Notes: generated by a model not told the origin, from the letters alone. 64,000 nt of DNA from Trileptium ribeirensis (GCA_030248225.1 JASANE010007210.1:24328-88327), one strand, 5' to 3'. Shown: positions 1 through 12,404, counted from the first letter of the stretch. Numbers and translations are program-made.

Positions 1-870
1 GCAGACGGGATTAATTTTGTAAATTGATTTCGCCAAATTTCGTGCATAAACCCATTGAAAACCATTGAAAAGGTCTGATATACTCGTTCTTTACATTAGA
101 AATCTCTTTACACCAAAACCATATATAGAATATATATTGCGCTTATACATAGAATATAGAATATAAAAATATATTTATTTATTTATTTAGTTATTCTGTT
201 TATTGAAAAACCTATTTAGACTATCTTTTCATGCCATACACGCGATACATAATCACACAAATCAAGACAGACTGCATTTTTGACATAGCAATGGCCGTCC
301 CTAAATCCATTGAAACATACAGAAAAATCATGAAATATTCGCGCTAGTCTCTAGATAACAAACATTCAGCGTGCCGAAAAGCCTATGTATACACCATTCT
401 TGATGTCATGTATGCAATACACAAGCAAACAACTTAGGACAATCTTAAATTTCTGAAGGTTAGATTCAAGGTCGATAAACCAATTAAAACATCAGCAAAG
501 GTATAAAATCTATATTCTGGACTCTAGATAACACACTTTATCGTATTTTCCGTACCGAATAACTCACATATAGACCATTTGAGATGTCCTGTATTACATA
601 AAGCAAACAACTGAAGACAAACTATATTCATGAAATCGTTCTCCTCGACCCTAAACCCGATAAAAAGCTGAGAAGACTTGAAATATTTGTGCAGCACTGT
701 GGATAACCAAATCATCGTGTTGAGCTTGCCGAAAAACATATATATATAGATCATTCTTGATGTCGTGCCCGCGATACATAACCAAGCAAATGTAGATAGC
801 TAAATTTTGGAAATCTGGTTCGTCGACCGTAAAATCCTTTGAACCACTGAAAAGGTATAACATAGCAAAA
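1..870. repeat. Diverged tandem repeat, ~174-bp units
   Basis: About five diverged units lie head to tail. The phrase 'tagataac/tggataac' recurs at about 352, 525 and 700, and an 'aaacc-attgaaaa...' phrase recurs near 47, 300, 473, 650 and 830. The first interval is longer because an AT-rich stretch (about 113-210) is inserted. No coding sense is visible; the short minus-strand ORFs here simply follow the repeat. Confidence 0.6.
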
Positions 871-889
871 GATAAAACATATTCAGCAT

Positions 890-1190
890 GCTTAGTATCA
901 GTATAGCCAGATTTGGCAAAGAACCATTAAAAACCAGTTTTTCCCCATTGACTCGGATGATAGGCTCCAATCCAAGCTCATAGCGTTCAATTAAAGGGCA
1001 CATTATCATTACATTTGCTGTGGGACAAAAATTGTCAAATTCCATGTATCCGAACATGAGTTATGAGTGACACCGGCAGACAAAATAAGCCAAATTTTAA
1101 CGATTGTTCACCGCAGCACCCTTAGTGTAAACTCCGCTCACCTCGCTCGCTTCGTTTCAAATACAGTTCTCGCATAGAATCCCAGCAATG
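890..1190 (+). repeat. Dispersed repeat family A, copy 1
   Basis: The segment shares ordered anchors with 56,860-57,115: 'gccagatttggcaa', then 'atgagttatga', then 'actccgctc' followed by 'cttcgttt'. A third, reverse-oriented fragment lies at 20,235-20,340. It is an interspersed element, type unknown. Confidence 0.55.
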
Positions 1191-2834
1191 GCGAAAAAGC
1201 ATGATCATTGAAAGTAACAGTTGTATGAAATCATTTACATTAACTGAATCAACCAATACCGCTGATTACAGGTAGCGCGTATTTTGCATATATGGACTAG
1301 AAAATATCAAAAGAGTTATCAGTTTTGCAGAATTGTCGGCTTAAAAACTAAATAAGACGAAAGTTTTACAAGTAAAAAGCATCTGTTATAGCAATAACTA
1401 ACAATAAGAGAAAGTTGGTAGAAATGGCGAAACGACATAATATCCACAATCTGTTTTCCTGGTTTATAAAATGTAGTGACAACACCACTCTTAGCAGAAG
1501 CGGTCTTATATAAGATATTATTTATTTTTGATATCGATAAGATAAATTGTAGCTTATAAGGTATATTAGTTATAAAATTATAAATTATAGTGCTCAGAAC
1601 AGTCAAACCTCAACGTCCCGTACAAAGTGCTCAGTTACAACCGCGAACATTTGCTCAAATTATCGTTGGACCGAGGCGGTCAACGTAAAATTGTGAAAAC
1701 GGCCATTATGATGAGACCTGCTGGATTTTCGGGTTAGTAGTACGTTTCGATGAAAGGCGTACTGGGCGCATGTCGTATGTCCCACCAACAGATTGTATAA
1801 TTTGAATTGCGAGAAGTTATGACAGCTTGGAAGCAGGCTTCTTAGCGTTACGTTTGCAAACAGTACAAAGTTGTTCAGGTGGAATGATGTTGCAACATCC
1901 AAATTATTTCAAATAGCATTGTTTTGTTGGTAATATTTTAGACTAAAGTTTTTTCGCTAATAATATAAAATACGAGCGATGTTGTCAAATTTTGTCGGCA
2001 AGTGATGTTGCAATACTTATTGTCACTCACTTTGTGCCCAACTGTACATGCCTGCGCCGCGTACGCGTTAAACAATCGTTTTCTAATCCAACTACATTGC
2101 TTTACAATTACGACCGCTGAATACCTCAGTTAGCGAAGTTGGCTTGTCAGAACATTTCGGGGTGCCGTAATTATACAGAAATCTGCGGTAAACTAAACTA
2201 TCGAGTTTGCACAATTTATGGACTAACGCGGTAATAACAAACACCGTGTAAACCTAATATCACAAGATTTCAAGTCTTGGTGGTGGTATTATGTAGTTAT
2301 AAAATCTGGTGCCGCAAAAAGTTAATTTGTGTACAATACACAGGGTTAGGGTTGAACCAATTTGTTCTTGAGCTCAAATCAGAGCTGGTAGTGGCTCGGA
2401 TCAACCCACAGGGCGTGGCGGCATAAATTGACTGCCCCGCAGGTAGTGCGTGAGCAGGACAGGGCGCTTTACAGTGCAGTGTCGGTAAATATTTGAAGCG
2501 CAGGTGTGTTCATTAACGTATTTTTCAGTCTGATACCCGTTATTGACTAATTGTTGCCTAAAAAATGAGATGTGCACAAAAGAATATTGAGAAATCTACA
2601 ATTAATAGCTGAGGAGAGATATAGTTGCACCAGAGGAATCGGGTTTTGTGTGACATGACTTAGTCTGTCATTGACCATATTAGCCTAGTGTTTTGGCACG
2701 GTGTCGATGTTTAGTGTTTCTACGTAATGGTCTTATTCTATGTGTTGGCCGTAAAGCCTGGACAAATTACGTATAACAACCTTTGAAAACACAATTCAAA
2801 TACTGATTTTGATTGCTGAATGTTTTAGCAGTAG
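1191..2834. other. No gene recognised
   Basis: AT-rich sequence with only short ORFs lacking family resemblance. It is presumably intergenic, or it may contain unrecognised 5' exons of the fibrinogen-domain gene. Confidence 0.5.
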
Positions 2835-2983
2835 TTGTTTACAACGCCATGTGATCCATGGCTCCGACGTTTTAACACTGTGAATCTTGCCGATCCTGAG
2901 CAAATAGTTGCAGTGAAAATTTTGCACGATCGCATACTAATTAATCCTAAATCTTCTGAAAATTTGCGATACTGGCTGGAAGA
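2835..2983 (+). CDS. Candidate orphan exon, function unknown
   Basis: A 50-codon open stretch with gene-like composition reads LFTTPCDPWLRRF, continues through ADPEQIVAVKILHDR and ends SENLRYWLEE. It is preceded by a possible acceptor (cagtag|ttg) and ends at a plausible donor (ga|gtaatc) just before an in-frame stop. I do not recognise the family. Its exit phase (2) does not fit the phase-1 entry of the fibrinogen exon at 3,969, so it is not directly spliced to that exon. It may be chance. Confidence 0.25.
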
Positions 2984-3968
2984 GTAATCGGAATAATATA
3001 ATGTTATAAATTTAGTGTTGCGTGCTTATGCCATCAAAAATTTTTTGGAGTCATCATAGGTTTCGATTATAAAACAACTATTAGTTATATGAAAACGTAA
3101 ACTGATGTGTGCAGATCAGCTTAGCTATCTCTACCTACCTACGTCTATGGTGCTTTTGTGTTTGCTTAAAAAGTTGCGGAGCAGGACGGGGTGCGACGTG
3201 AGGCATGACAGATGGACAACGGGCGGGCCGGAATGGAATAATTGTCCAACTGTGGTTCGGCCACAAGCATATCCAGATGTGTTTTTCGAATTGTAGGCAA
3301 GGATATTCGACACCTAGGAATTGCTATCAGGTTGTAACTGATACAATTGCAAATAGAATGCTCCGTCAAGCGTGTAGCATTAGAGATAAAGTTTGGTATA
3401 ATTAAACAAGCCTTAGCGAAATTAATTACTTAACTATTGGTTTGAAGATTAACGTTCTACAAACACTAAATCAAAAGTAGCAATCAAATAATTTTGATAC
3501 CACGCGACTACGCTTTTACAATGCAGTAAATGAAATAAAACTAAACATGTACATAATTAATTGATGCTATGCATGTCCTGGATATGCAGTATCCAACGGT
3601 ATTGCATCTATGTGAAATCGCAACATACAATGACCGAGTAACAGATTAGTTATCTGCTGTTTATTCTGTAAATCGTTCGTACGCGTATTAGAACCGGTAA
3701 CGAAAATGTACTATGCATTGTACCTAGGAAACTATTGGTATCAAATTGGTGTATGAATGCTTCACGCGGTATGTATTTTTAAAATTGAGTTTCAATCGTC
3801 ATCGAACTAAAACGAAGCACATAAAAGCGTCAGCCAACGAAAATATCTATTTTATTAATTACTGCTTACACTCGCACTTGGTATTTCCTAATTTTGTTAC
3901 AATAGTCGCTTTCGGTCACAGTTTATTTCAATTTAAGATTGTTACTCTTTAACTCATTCGTGTTTTAG

Positions 3969-4129
3969 ATTCGATAACTAACTGTGCCGATATTCAAATG
4001 AGACAAGCATTCACTTCATCTTTAGCAAATGAAGCCGTATACGAAATTAACCGCGCACGCTGTCGAAATGATGGTGAATGTGTCAAGAGTATTCGCTGTG
4101 ATTTCACTACACTTTCTGGAGGATGGACG
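3969..4129 (+). CDS. FReP exon a: start of the FBG domain
   Basis: Acceptor tgttttag, donor acg|gtaatt. The exon enters in phase 1 (two bases, then tcg) and leaves in phase 0. It reads DSITNCADI...VYEINRARC...IRCDFTTLSGGWT, the classic opening of an FBG domain with its first cysteine and GGWT block. The extra cysteine pair (RCRNDGEC) between the YEIN and CDF blocks is unusual for the domain. Confidence 0.85.
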
Positions 4130-7100
4130 GTAATTATTGTCAGCTATTTATCCCTTTCACCACCCGAATTAGTTTGTGTATCGTGCAATATTGACAACCG
4201 CTAACCGGGGCCATAAACTGAAGCCGGACTGCACGGGGGCAAGCGAGGTACACAAACCACTGATATAAGAAACTCCGTAATAAGAATAAAGAAAACAAAA
4301 AAAAAATAAAGAAAGGTGATCGAATGCCAAAGTTCGCGCGATAAAATCATTTCATGTAGCGCGTTGTAATGTGTGTTGATGCCAATTGGCAGAGTGTGGA
4401 TGCAATGAATTAGAATTGGAGGTGTTGATGCAGCAGTAGCATGGATGCATCGAATTAGAATTGGAGGCGCGATGCAGCAGTGTTAATTTCATGTAGCTCG
4501 TTGTAATGTGTGTTGATGCAGCATATACACTGGACTAAGTTGCAGTCCTACGGCATTGCGCGGTCTATGTAGCCGCACGTCTTAGGTCAAATTTAATTTG
4601 CAGCCAGGCGCTGGATATCCAACTTAAATGGCCATGACCCGAAGGTCTTTTCTATATAAGCTTAATACCCAATGCCACGTAGCAAACGGCACTCTCCTAC
4701 GGGTCAGCTTACGTATAGTATATGTGATCTCTGGATTCATGCATCTACTAACCATTTTGCCTAAAAATTATGTAAAATTGAGTGAACTTTGCTTTGACAG
4801 TGATTTGATGGAACTACTTTCCTACTATAATATTGTGGAATATAGTCCACAATCTTTGGCATATTAACCTGTCTGATAAATTATTATGGTTACTGAGACA
4901 ATAAATCCATGTCACACAATAAATACAGTATTTATCGTTTAATGGGTAGAGTTGAGCAACGGCTGTGAAAGCTGCCGGGCGGCCGATGGTCGGCCGGCTG
5001 AAGATTGTTAACGGCTGACCGACAGCCAACGACAGCTGGATGAAAATTTTCCCGTCGTTAACGGAAGCAAATCCGTCGGTCGTCCGATATCAATTTTCAT
5101 TTGAACGTTACAAAAGTCGTTGGTCAGCAGTTTTGCGCCGTCGCTTCGCCGACCGTGATCTATACGCTTATTACTGTATAGTAAGTGAATTATAAACCAC
5201 ACTACTGAAACATTTTGATGTATATATAACCCTCTATAACCAACATGTAAGGATTTTGTGCCTCCTTGTCATATTTGCACATAACATATACGTTTATTGT
5301 TAAACTAATATGCGTTAATGGTTCCGGTAGACCTCAACGTTGGCCGTCGCCCAACGCTAAATATAGTGCAGCCGTTGGAATTGTCAGCCTAAGCGTTAGA
5401 TTCGGCGTTTGCTATGGTACTCCGTGTAAAAAAATTTCAGATACAAATCGACTTTGAACTAATGCTGAAGAAGCATTGATGAATATTTAATTCGTACCGT
5501 AGTAAGACGAGTTTTCTTCGCAATAAGCCGACCATTTGCCGTCGCCAAGCTGTTGTGCTGCCCGCGGTGGTTCAGCTATCATCCAAAAATTTTAACGGAC
5601 GGCAGACCGGCGGTTTTCCAACATTATTATTGAGTGTGTGAAATTTCAATCAATAGAACTTTATGAACACAAACACTGTTACAGTTTTGAACGAAGTTAT
5701 GGGTTTGAGTGTACAACGTATCTGCTAATATGTCAATATTGACGTCCAATATGCTCATGTCACTTTTAGGGGTCGTACGTTACATGGCGTGAAAAATCAG
5801 CTTAGGGCATGGAGCTCTGGATGCAGTAGAGCTCGGGTTATACATATGCTAGCCACGCATTTCACTTTACTGTTGTCTTCGGCCAACGTGACCGTTAGAG
5901 TGGTAAAGTGAAATGCATGCTATGCCGTTGTCGATAAAAGCCTAAGCTTCAAATCATATATAAGTCTTATCCTAAGTCTACGTCGGAGAGCTGCCCCGCC
6001 CTTAACTCTCCACATTAAGGTTTTTAGCAATGTAACTTATGACCCGTAAAAATGACGGGTCACATGTACGAGAAGGTATACGATTTATGCTCAAAATTTC
6101 ATAAAAATAGAAGGATAAGTAACATAATAATTTATCACATCAGACAACCTAATTACGGGTATACGGGAAACACTGTTACGTATTTAAGAATAAAATAGCA
6201 TAAACGCTAAAGGTAAGTCATTTAAAACAATACTTCATTATCACCATGGAATAATTTTGTTTTCCCTCTAAATCCCTTGGTGTTATCAGTGCTTGAAAAT
6301 TATTGCTTTCTCAGTAAATTTTATACTTATCTTAGATAATTCAATCTCGTCGCAAAGGTGGCAAACAAAAATTTTGGAAAAGTTGGGAAGCTTATAAGCG
6401 TGGATTTGGAAGTGTTGCTGATGGTGAATATTGGGCAGGTTAGTTTCGAACCAACAACACAGGGCTGCACTCATCCAGGCATTTCAACTTTTTGATATTT
6501 CTTAATATTTGTCGTATTCAGGTGCGAGCTGAACTCATGTTTGACACATTATGCAGTGTCTCGGACCCAGTAACTCAACGTTGGGTGCATTAGTGTATTA
6601 TATTTTTCCGCTTTTGCGCTGTAAATTCAATAATTGAATTGTTTTCCACTCAGTTTGCGTCGAATTCAGTGTTGACCTATGCTAAACTGGGTAATGCCTT
6701 ATTTTATTGTTCTGAGAAACTATTCCACGGAACTCAACAGAAATGAGTTTACTGAGAACTCATAAATAAGGCTATGAATTCTTAGTTTAATAGTGCAAAT
6801 TTAATTCTAAAGATCCAAATATTTTCTGTACTTCACGGTTAGTAGCTGCGATGAATATGATTTATGTTACTGATACTTGTATTAAGAGCTTTTCTGGCAT
6901 AATTTGTACACAGATGTGGAAATATTACACTGCATATCGTTTTGAATATTGCTAAAATTTATTTTCTTATGTAATACACATGTTGTTGACACTCTATAGA
7001 TCTGAAAACAAATTATTCCAGCAGGTGAAATGCTTCAGTTCAAACTCGACCATGCTTCAGGTAGTTCGACATATACTTGCCTCATAAGAAATAACATATA

Positions 7101-10100
7101 GTTATATATTAGTTTTTATGGCGGTGATTTAGCAGAATATTTAAAATAAGTTACCCTGGCATGGTACTGGCTATGGTGTTGAATCTGAGTTTGGAGTTGC
7201 AGTGACAATGAATTGTCTTTTCGCAATTTGTTACATTTACTTTTGCTCCGACCCGCACTGGGAGTGCTATACTTCAATATACTTGGTTGTGACTAATGCG
7301 GCGTTCACGTTATAATGTCCCCGCTGTTTGGAACTTTTATCGCCCTGTAGTGGCCACCCTACCGTATAGAAAGTCAGGGTGACACCCATGCTGTAAATCA
7401 ATTGCTGAGGGTGTACGACACACCCATAACTATTGCAATTTTTCTTTACAGTGTACATACCCTTAGCTACCAATTTGGCGTGAATTAATGTGTATGTAGA
7501 TAATGCGGTTTATTAGTGAACGAATACAGTGTATGTAGATAATTCGGTTTATTAGTCAACTGGGCTGTGTAGTTTTTAAATGCTCGATATTTATAACTAG
7601 GCCATATGAAAGTTGAGGAAATAATGCCGCACACTGTCCATAAAACTGCAAGCAGACACGGTGTGCTTGACACTGTGGAGAAGTGTTAATACGCGTAACT
7701 AGCTACCTTTGAAAAAATTTACTAAATACAAGGGGGTGTCTAAAACACCCTGTTGTCAACAGTGTCTCTGACACTGTGTGGTGTACATAGGTTCCAAACG
7801 TTTGGACATTATAACGTGAACGCTGCATAAATTCCTATTCTTAGCCAAACGTATGCTGTGCATTTACGGGAAAATAATCAGCAATCAGAGAATTTCTGAT
7901 CTTCATAAAGGTTTAGAGCATGCCTTGGCGAATAAAACGTCTAGTTCCTTGAAATTGCGCGCGAAATGTTTCAGTTTAAATATACGGTAACGATATATTT
8001 TTCGGGGAACTGCATGGTGGGCTGTTTAGATACTTGGAGTTACCTGTATGCATAAGTATATCCTTAACTGGATTTTACCCAGCTAAATTCTGTGAACACA
8101 CAGATATATTACTGGTTTGTATATGGAAATGCGAAAAAATTGGTAAATGCTAAATACCTTTGATATAGGAATACGGGTAATATTTTGTTATTTTTATGAC
8201 AATTCGAATGTCATATTTCAATTTATGTAACGTTCATATTTTAATGTGTGTATCGACTACACGATGTACGACGCTGACATTTCACGTGGAACAATCTGCT
8301 GACGCGGGCATAGCAGCTACTCGCTGATTGTTGATAGCGTCAGGCTAATAGCGTCATGCTGCCATCTGTAAAGTGGCGTAACTGGTATATACCTGCATGG
8401 AATTGGCGCAATTGGCATAACACCATCTACAAATCGACGCAACTGACGTGACATTACGTACAAAAGGTGCGACTGGCACAAAATCAGCTGCAACGTTTAC
8501 CTGTAGAAATTCTACTCGTTTTTAGGATTGTCTTCAGTGTTATGTATTGCAGTTGTTGCAGGTAATCAGTTCGTTCATGAAATTACGACATCGATTCGAA
8601 GCAGAAAGTCAGGCGCTTCCGATACATCTGACTATCAGCTCATGATAAGTGTTGGAACGAGAAACGTGGGCGGTGAAATGCATGTGGTTCATGACTCTTT
8701 TTATATCGATGATGAAGTTAACGGATATCGAATACATTTGGGGCCGATCGTGGAAGAAATATCAAATTCATGTAAGTTGACTTGAATCTTCGGCTGCTCG
8801 AAAACTACATGCTGGAATAAGAAGTGGAACTTCTCTTCAGTTTTCTTTTCGTGCGAGCTACAAATTATCGCGGTTAATTTTCACCCGAACTACTTGAAAC
8901 TTGATCAACATTATCATATAAAAACCTAGTCGTCGTCCGTCAGTCTTCTTGTATATTTATCTGATACCATTTCATTTTCTTGCACCTGCTAGTACAAATT
9001 TGAGCACAATCCCAGCATGCTCAATCATAGCATAGCATACACGAATTGCTAACACAATCCCAGCGATACCGGTATGCTCTAACATGAATTATTAGCGTTG
9101 TACCTGGAACTCTACACGGCCAAATTCCGCAAGATGTGCCTGTCGGATTGGTTAGCCCAGAACATGGGGCAAGTGAACCAGGTTGTTGCACATTTTACAG
9201 GTGAACCAGGTGGCTGAGCATTGGACAGGTGAGCCAGGTAACCGAACATGGGATAAGTGGACTAGGTTGCTGAGCATGAGACAATTTAACCTGGTTGCTA
9301 ACGATGGGACAAGTGAATTAGATTGCTGATCATGGGACAAGTGATTCAAGTTGCTGAACATTGAACCGGTGAGTCAATTCGCTGAACATGAGATAAGCGG
9401 ACCAGGTTGCTGAGCATGGAACAAGTGACATAAGATACTGAGCACGAGACAAATGAACTAGGTATCTAGAAATGGGGCAAGTGACCAAATTTCTGAACAT
9501 GGAACAAGTGGACCGAGTTGCTGAACATGGGATAAGTGAGCTAGGATTTTGAGCATTGGTCAAGTGAGTCAGATTATTGACGATGTGACAAATCAACCTG
9601 GTTAATGAACGTGAGATAAGTGAACCAGATTGCTGAACATGGAACAAGTGAATTAGTTTGCTGAATATGGCACATGTGAATCAGTTTGCTGAATATGGCA
9701 CATGTGAATCAGTTTGCGGAACATAGAGCAAGCCAACCGGGTTGATGCGTATAAGGTAAGAAAGTGACCCAAGATACTGAATGTGGAACAGGTGAGTTAG
9801 GTTTTTGAACATGCGACCAGTGAATCAGATTGCTGAACACGATACGAGAGATCCAAGTTTCTGAACAAAACACAAGTGGAGGAGATTGCTGCACTTGATA
9901 CCAGCGAACCATTCTGCTGAGCATGGGAAAAGTGAACCAGATTTCTGAACATAGAACCAGTGAGTCAAGTTGCTGAATGTTGGACAAGCGAATCAGATTA
10001 CTGATCATAGGACAAGTGAATCAAGCTGCTGAACATGGGAAAAGTGAACTAAGTTTCCGAACATGGGAGAAGTGAACTATGATTCTGAAATGGAACAAGT

Positions 10101-12404
10101 GAACTATGTTTCCGAACATGAAACAAGTGAACCATGTTTCTGGGCATTGGATAAATGTTCCAGATTGCTGACCATAGGACATCTGATCTATGTTGCTGAA
10201 CATGAGTCAAGTGAACCAGGTTGGTGAACATAGAATAAGCGAAGCAGGCTGTTGAACGCTGGAGAAGTAAACGAGGTTGCTGCATATTGGACAAGTGACC
10301 CAGGACGCTGAATCTGGAATAAGTGAGCTAGGTTTCTAAATATGCGACAAGTGAACCAGATTGCTGAACATGATACAAGTGAATTAAATTTCTGATGACG
10401 GGGCAAGTGAACCAGGGCTGCTTAACATTTCACAAGCGAATCAGATTGCTGATCATGGGACAAGTGAATCAAGCTGCTAAACATGGGACAAGTCAACCAA
10501 GTTTCTGAACATAGGGCAAGAGAACTAGGGTGCTGCACATGGGACAAGTGAACCATTTTGCTGAACATGGGACAAGTGAAGAAGGTTGCTGCAGCTTAGA
10601 TAACTGACCCAAGATGCTGAACACGGGACAAGTGAACCAGATTGCTGAACATCGGACTAGTGAACAAAGTTTGTGCGCAAGGCACCAGTCAGTCAGGCTG
10701 CTAAGTAAGCCAAGTTTCGGAACGTGGGAAATGTGAACAATGTTGCTTAACGTTTGACAAGCGAATAAGATTGCTGATCATGGGACAAGCGAATCAACTG
10801 CTAAACGTGGGACAAGTGAACCAAGTTTCTGAAGATTGAGCAAGCAACACACATTGCTGCACGTGTGACAAGTGAACCATTTTGTTGAACATGGGACAAG
10901 TGAACCAGGTTGCTGCACATGGGATAAGGAGCCCAAGATGCTGAACACGGTACAAGTATACCATATTGATAAAAATGGAACAAGTAAACCAGGTTGCTAA
11001 ACATGTGGCAAGTCACCCAAGATGCTGAACATTTGACAAGCGAATTAGATTTCTGATTATGGGACAAGTGAATAAAGCTGCTAAACATGGGACAAGTCAA
11101 CCAAGTTTTTGAACATGGGACAAAGGAACTATATTGCTGCACATCTGACACGTGAACCATTTTGAATTAGTGTAAAATGCTATAGAATGAAATGCTATTA
11201 CACTAAGCACAAAACTAAATACAATTTCTCAATTGACAATTCAGCTGGACGCTCCGTTTGTCACGCAGTGCCCAGCTAAGCTACCTGGTTGTCACATTAA
11301 GACTAGCTAAGCTATAAAAATGTATCATAGTAGTCCAGATAAGCTTTAGCTCAACCGAACTAGTTGAGTTGGACGGGTGACATAATTTGGTCCTGGCGTA
11401 CGCATCTTATCGTAAATGATGCATAATATGGAAAATCCGTAACATTAATTAATATAATTTTCATGAATAACAGGCAGCATAACTTGTGTTAAATTTTTAA
11501 TTTAGCGGATAATGTGTCGGTGTATTCAAATTTCAGTCCACACCACTTCATAGAAAAATTATTGCTTTGAAATACAACTACAAATACCGAAAGATAAGCA
11601 CTTGGCCACTGCATGCACACAGTCGTTTTCTCCATATCATGTGGTTTTTTTATACTGCTAATGTTATTTATGTAGCGGGAATTTTTTGAAGTGTGACACT
11701 CGGTCATATTCATGTAGTTTGCACGGTCTGATGACCGATGATGTGATCGTTTTTCCGACCGCACGCCAAGAAATATGTGGGATGCTCAGGGTTCTCTGGG
11801 CTTTCTTGGCTAGGCTACACCCAAGGTTTATCTGGGGTACCAGTAATCTGCTGAGCAATATCGAGTCAGAGCAGAGGAGGATTAACGATTAACGATAGCT
11901 CCTATTGCAGTTTTAGTGTCATAGGTTTTTGACGACCTGATAACAGAGATCTCGTAAGACTCTTTGAGAGAAGTGATAGCCGATGCACCAGGAGAACTTT
12001 AGGAATACCGTCTTTACATTCCTTGGGAGGTGTGCCAAAAAACGGCTCCATCGTCGGATAAACTTTACTACACGATTATGGCTGAGGGTCATGCTTTTTC
12101 ATTAAAAATTCTGTATTGTACACATGCCCAAAGTGACACTAATGTTTCATGTAAAATGACAAAATATTTGGAAATTAAAAGAACTATTTATCCCGACAAA
12201 ATTCACTATTTTGGATTCATTTATATCATTTGCTTTAATAACGGTTCTATTGCTTTGAATTTTTTAGTACTATTAATCATTACAGCATCACTAATGCTTC
12301 GTTCGAATGGTATGGCATTTGGAACCTGGGATCATAAAAGTGATTTGAACCATAAAGTATATTGCGGGCGCTGGCTTGAATCGGGCTGGTGGTTTGAAAA
12401 CAGC
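3969..12404 (+). CDS. Fibrinogen-domain protein (FReP) gene, four exons, incomplete
   Basis: Four exons at 3,969-4,129, 6,336-6,438, 8,562-8,771 and 12,286-12,404 join in frame (phases 0, 1, 1 at the junctions) to about 197 residues of a fibrinogen C-terminal (FBG) domain. In order: NCADI, YEIN, IRCDFTTLSGGWT; then WKSWEAYKRGFGSVADGEYW; GNQFVHEIT; DSFYIDDEVNGYRIHLGP; SNGMAFGTWDHKSDLN; and ESGWWFENS. These correspond to the usual NCA..Y.I..., CDM-T-GGGWT, W..Y..GFG...GE.W.GN..., YRL.VG, HNGM.FST.D.DND and WW...C blocks. Family knowledge: FBG proteins are mostly secreted lectin-like or signalling proteins (ficolin, tachylectin and angiopoietin types). Missing: the signal peptide and any 5' exons, and the last exon (the C-terminal SNLNG...W..W motif). 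The introns are 2.2, 2.1 and 3.5 kb and full of repeats. It could be intact with small unseen exons, or a truncated copy. Confidence 0.85.
4335..4515 (+). repeat. Local direct repeats
   Basis: 'catgtagc.cgttgtaatg' occurs near 4,353 and 4,493, and 'aattagaattggagg' near 4,409 and 4,454, each followed by 'gatgcagcag'. This is a small local duplication inside the intron. Confidence 0.6.
5857..5916. repeat. Perfect 14-bp inverted repeat (hairpin)
   Basis: gcatttcactttac at 5,857-5,870 is mirrored exactly by gtaaagtgaaatgc at 5,903-5,916, with a 32-base loop. It could be a tiny MITE or an intronic RNA hairpin. Confidence 0.6.
6336..6438 (+). CDS. FReP exon b: W..Y..GFG segment
   Basis: Acceptor atcttag, donor gcag|gttagt. 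Phase 0 entry matches exon a; exit is phase 1. It encodes IIQSRRKGGKQKFWKSWEAY followed by KRGFGSVADGEYWAG, the FBG stretch that normally reads VIQRR.DGS..F...W..Y..GFG...GE.W.G. This match, together with the phase, is the strongest evidence for the gene. Confidence 0.88.
6439..8561. other. FReP intron b
   Basis: Contains the MITE at 7,297-7,827. The rest is AT-rich sequence without a recognisable exon. Confidence 0.6.
7297..7827. mobile_element. MITE family G, full copy 1
   Basis: Terminal inverted repeats: gcggcgttcacgttataatg near 7,298 and its near-complement cattataacgtgaacgctgc at the right end. A complete but interrupted copy lies at 42,233-42,952 and a right-end fragment at 38,591-38,868. 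There is no open frame of note, so it is a non-autonomous DNA transposon. The 68- and 62-residue minus ORFs inside it are by-products. Confidence 0.75.
8562..8771 (+). CDS. FReP exon c: middle of the FBG domain
   Basis: Acceptor gttgttgcag, donor tcat|gtaagt. The phase-1 junction completes glycine (g|gt) and gives WAGNQFVHEITT, equivalent to the W.GN..IH.LT block. It continues YQLMISVGTRN, then DSFYIDDEVNGYRIHLGP, matching the Y..F.V..E..GYRLHVG core strand. An open frame extends 5' of the acceptor, but starting there would break the phase with exon b. Confidence 0.87.
8772..9120. other. Start of FReP intron c, no feature
   Basis: Non-coding, AT-rich. A short phrase 'cacaatcccagc' recurs at about 9,005 and 9,053 just before the minisatellite. 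Confidence 0.5.
9133..11165. repeat. 2-kb minisatellite, 28-bp units (~70 copies)
   Basis: The unit is close to 'ctgaacatgggacaagtgaa' plus 'ccaggttg' (28 bp), repeated with moderate divergence throughout. Because 28 is not a multiple of three, three units make an 84-bp, 28-residue superperiod. This generates the long minus-strand ORFs with CSATWF/MFSNLVHLSHV-like peptides; these are artefacts of periodicity. The array lies wholly inside FReP intron c. Confidence 0.92.
11166..12285. other. Rest of FReP intron c
   Basis: No recognisable gene. A 151-residue ORF here (12,030-12,485) matters only in its last third, where it reads into exon d; the splice acceptor at 12,285 shows that the upstream part is intron. 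Confidence 0.6.
12286..12404 (+). CDS. FReP exon d: NGM.F..WD and WW blocks
   Basis: Acceptor cattacag, donor acagc|gtaagc. The phase-1 junction with exon c makes serine (t|ca). It reads SLMLRSNGMAFGTWDHKSDL, then ESGWWFENS, equivalent to the calcium-loop region HNG..FST.D.DND and the WW before the penultimate cysteine of FBG domains. The usual NCA triplet between these blocks is replaced by VYCGRW. It exits in phase 0. The next exon, expected to begin with Cys and SNLNG, was searched for by eye down to 15,600 and not found. Confidence 0.87.

Larger units (their letters stand above)
4130..6335. other. FReP intron a: repeats only
   Basis: Contains a local duplication at 4,335-4,515, GC-richer sequence at 4,960-5,610 with many 'ccgtcg'/'gaccg' words and no open frame, a hairpin near 5,857-5,916 and a reverse fragment of repeat family B near 5,930-6,015. 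No coding exon was found. Confidence 0.6.

Noticed and set aside
9152..11160. Several minus-strand ORFs of 60-119 residues with repeated MFSNLVHLSHV-like peptides
   Set aside because: They are the translation of a 28-bp minisatellite; the same peptide phrases appear in shifted frames, and there are no gene signals.
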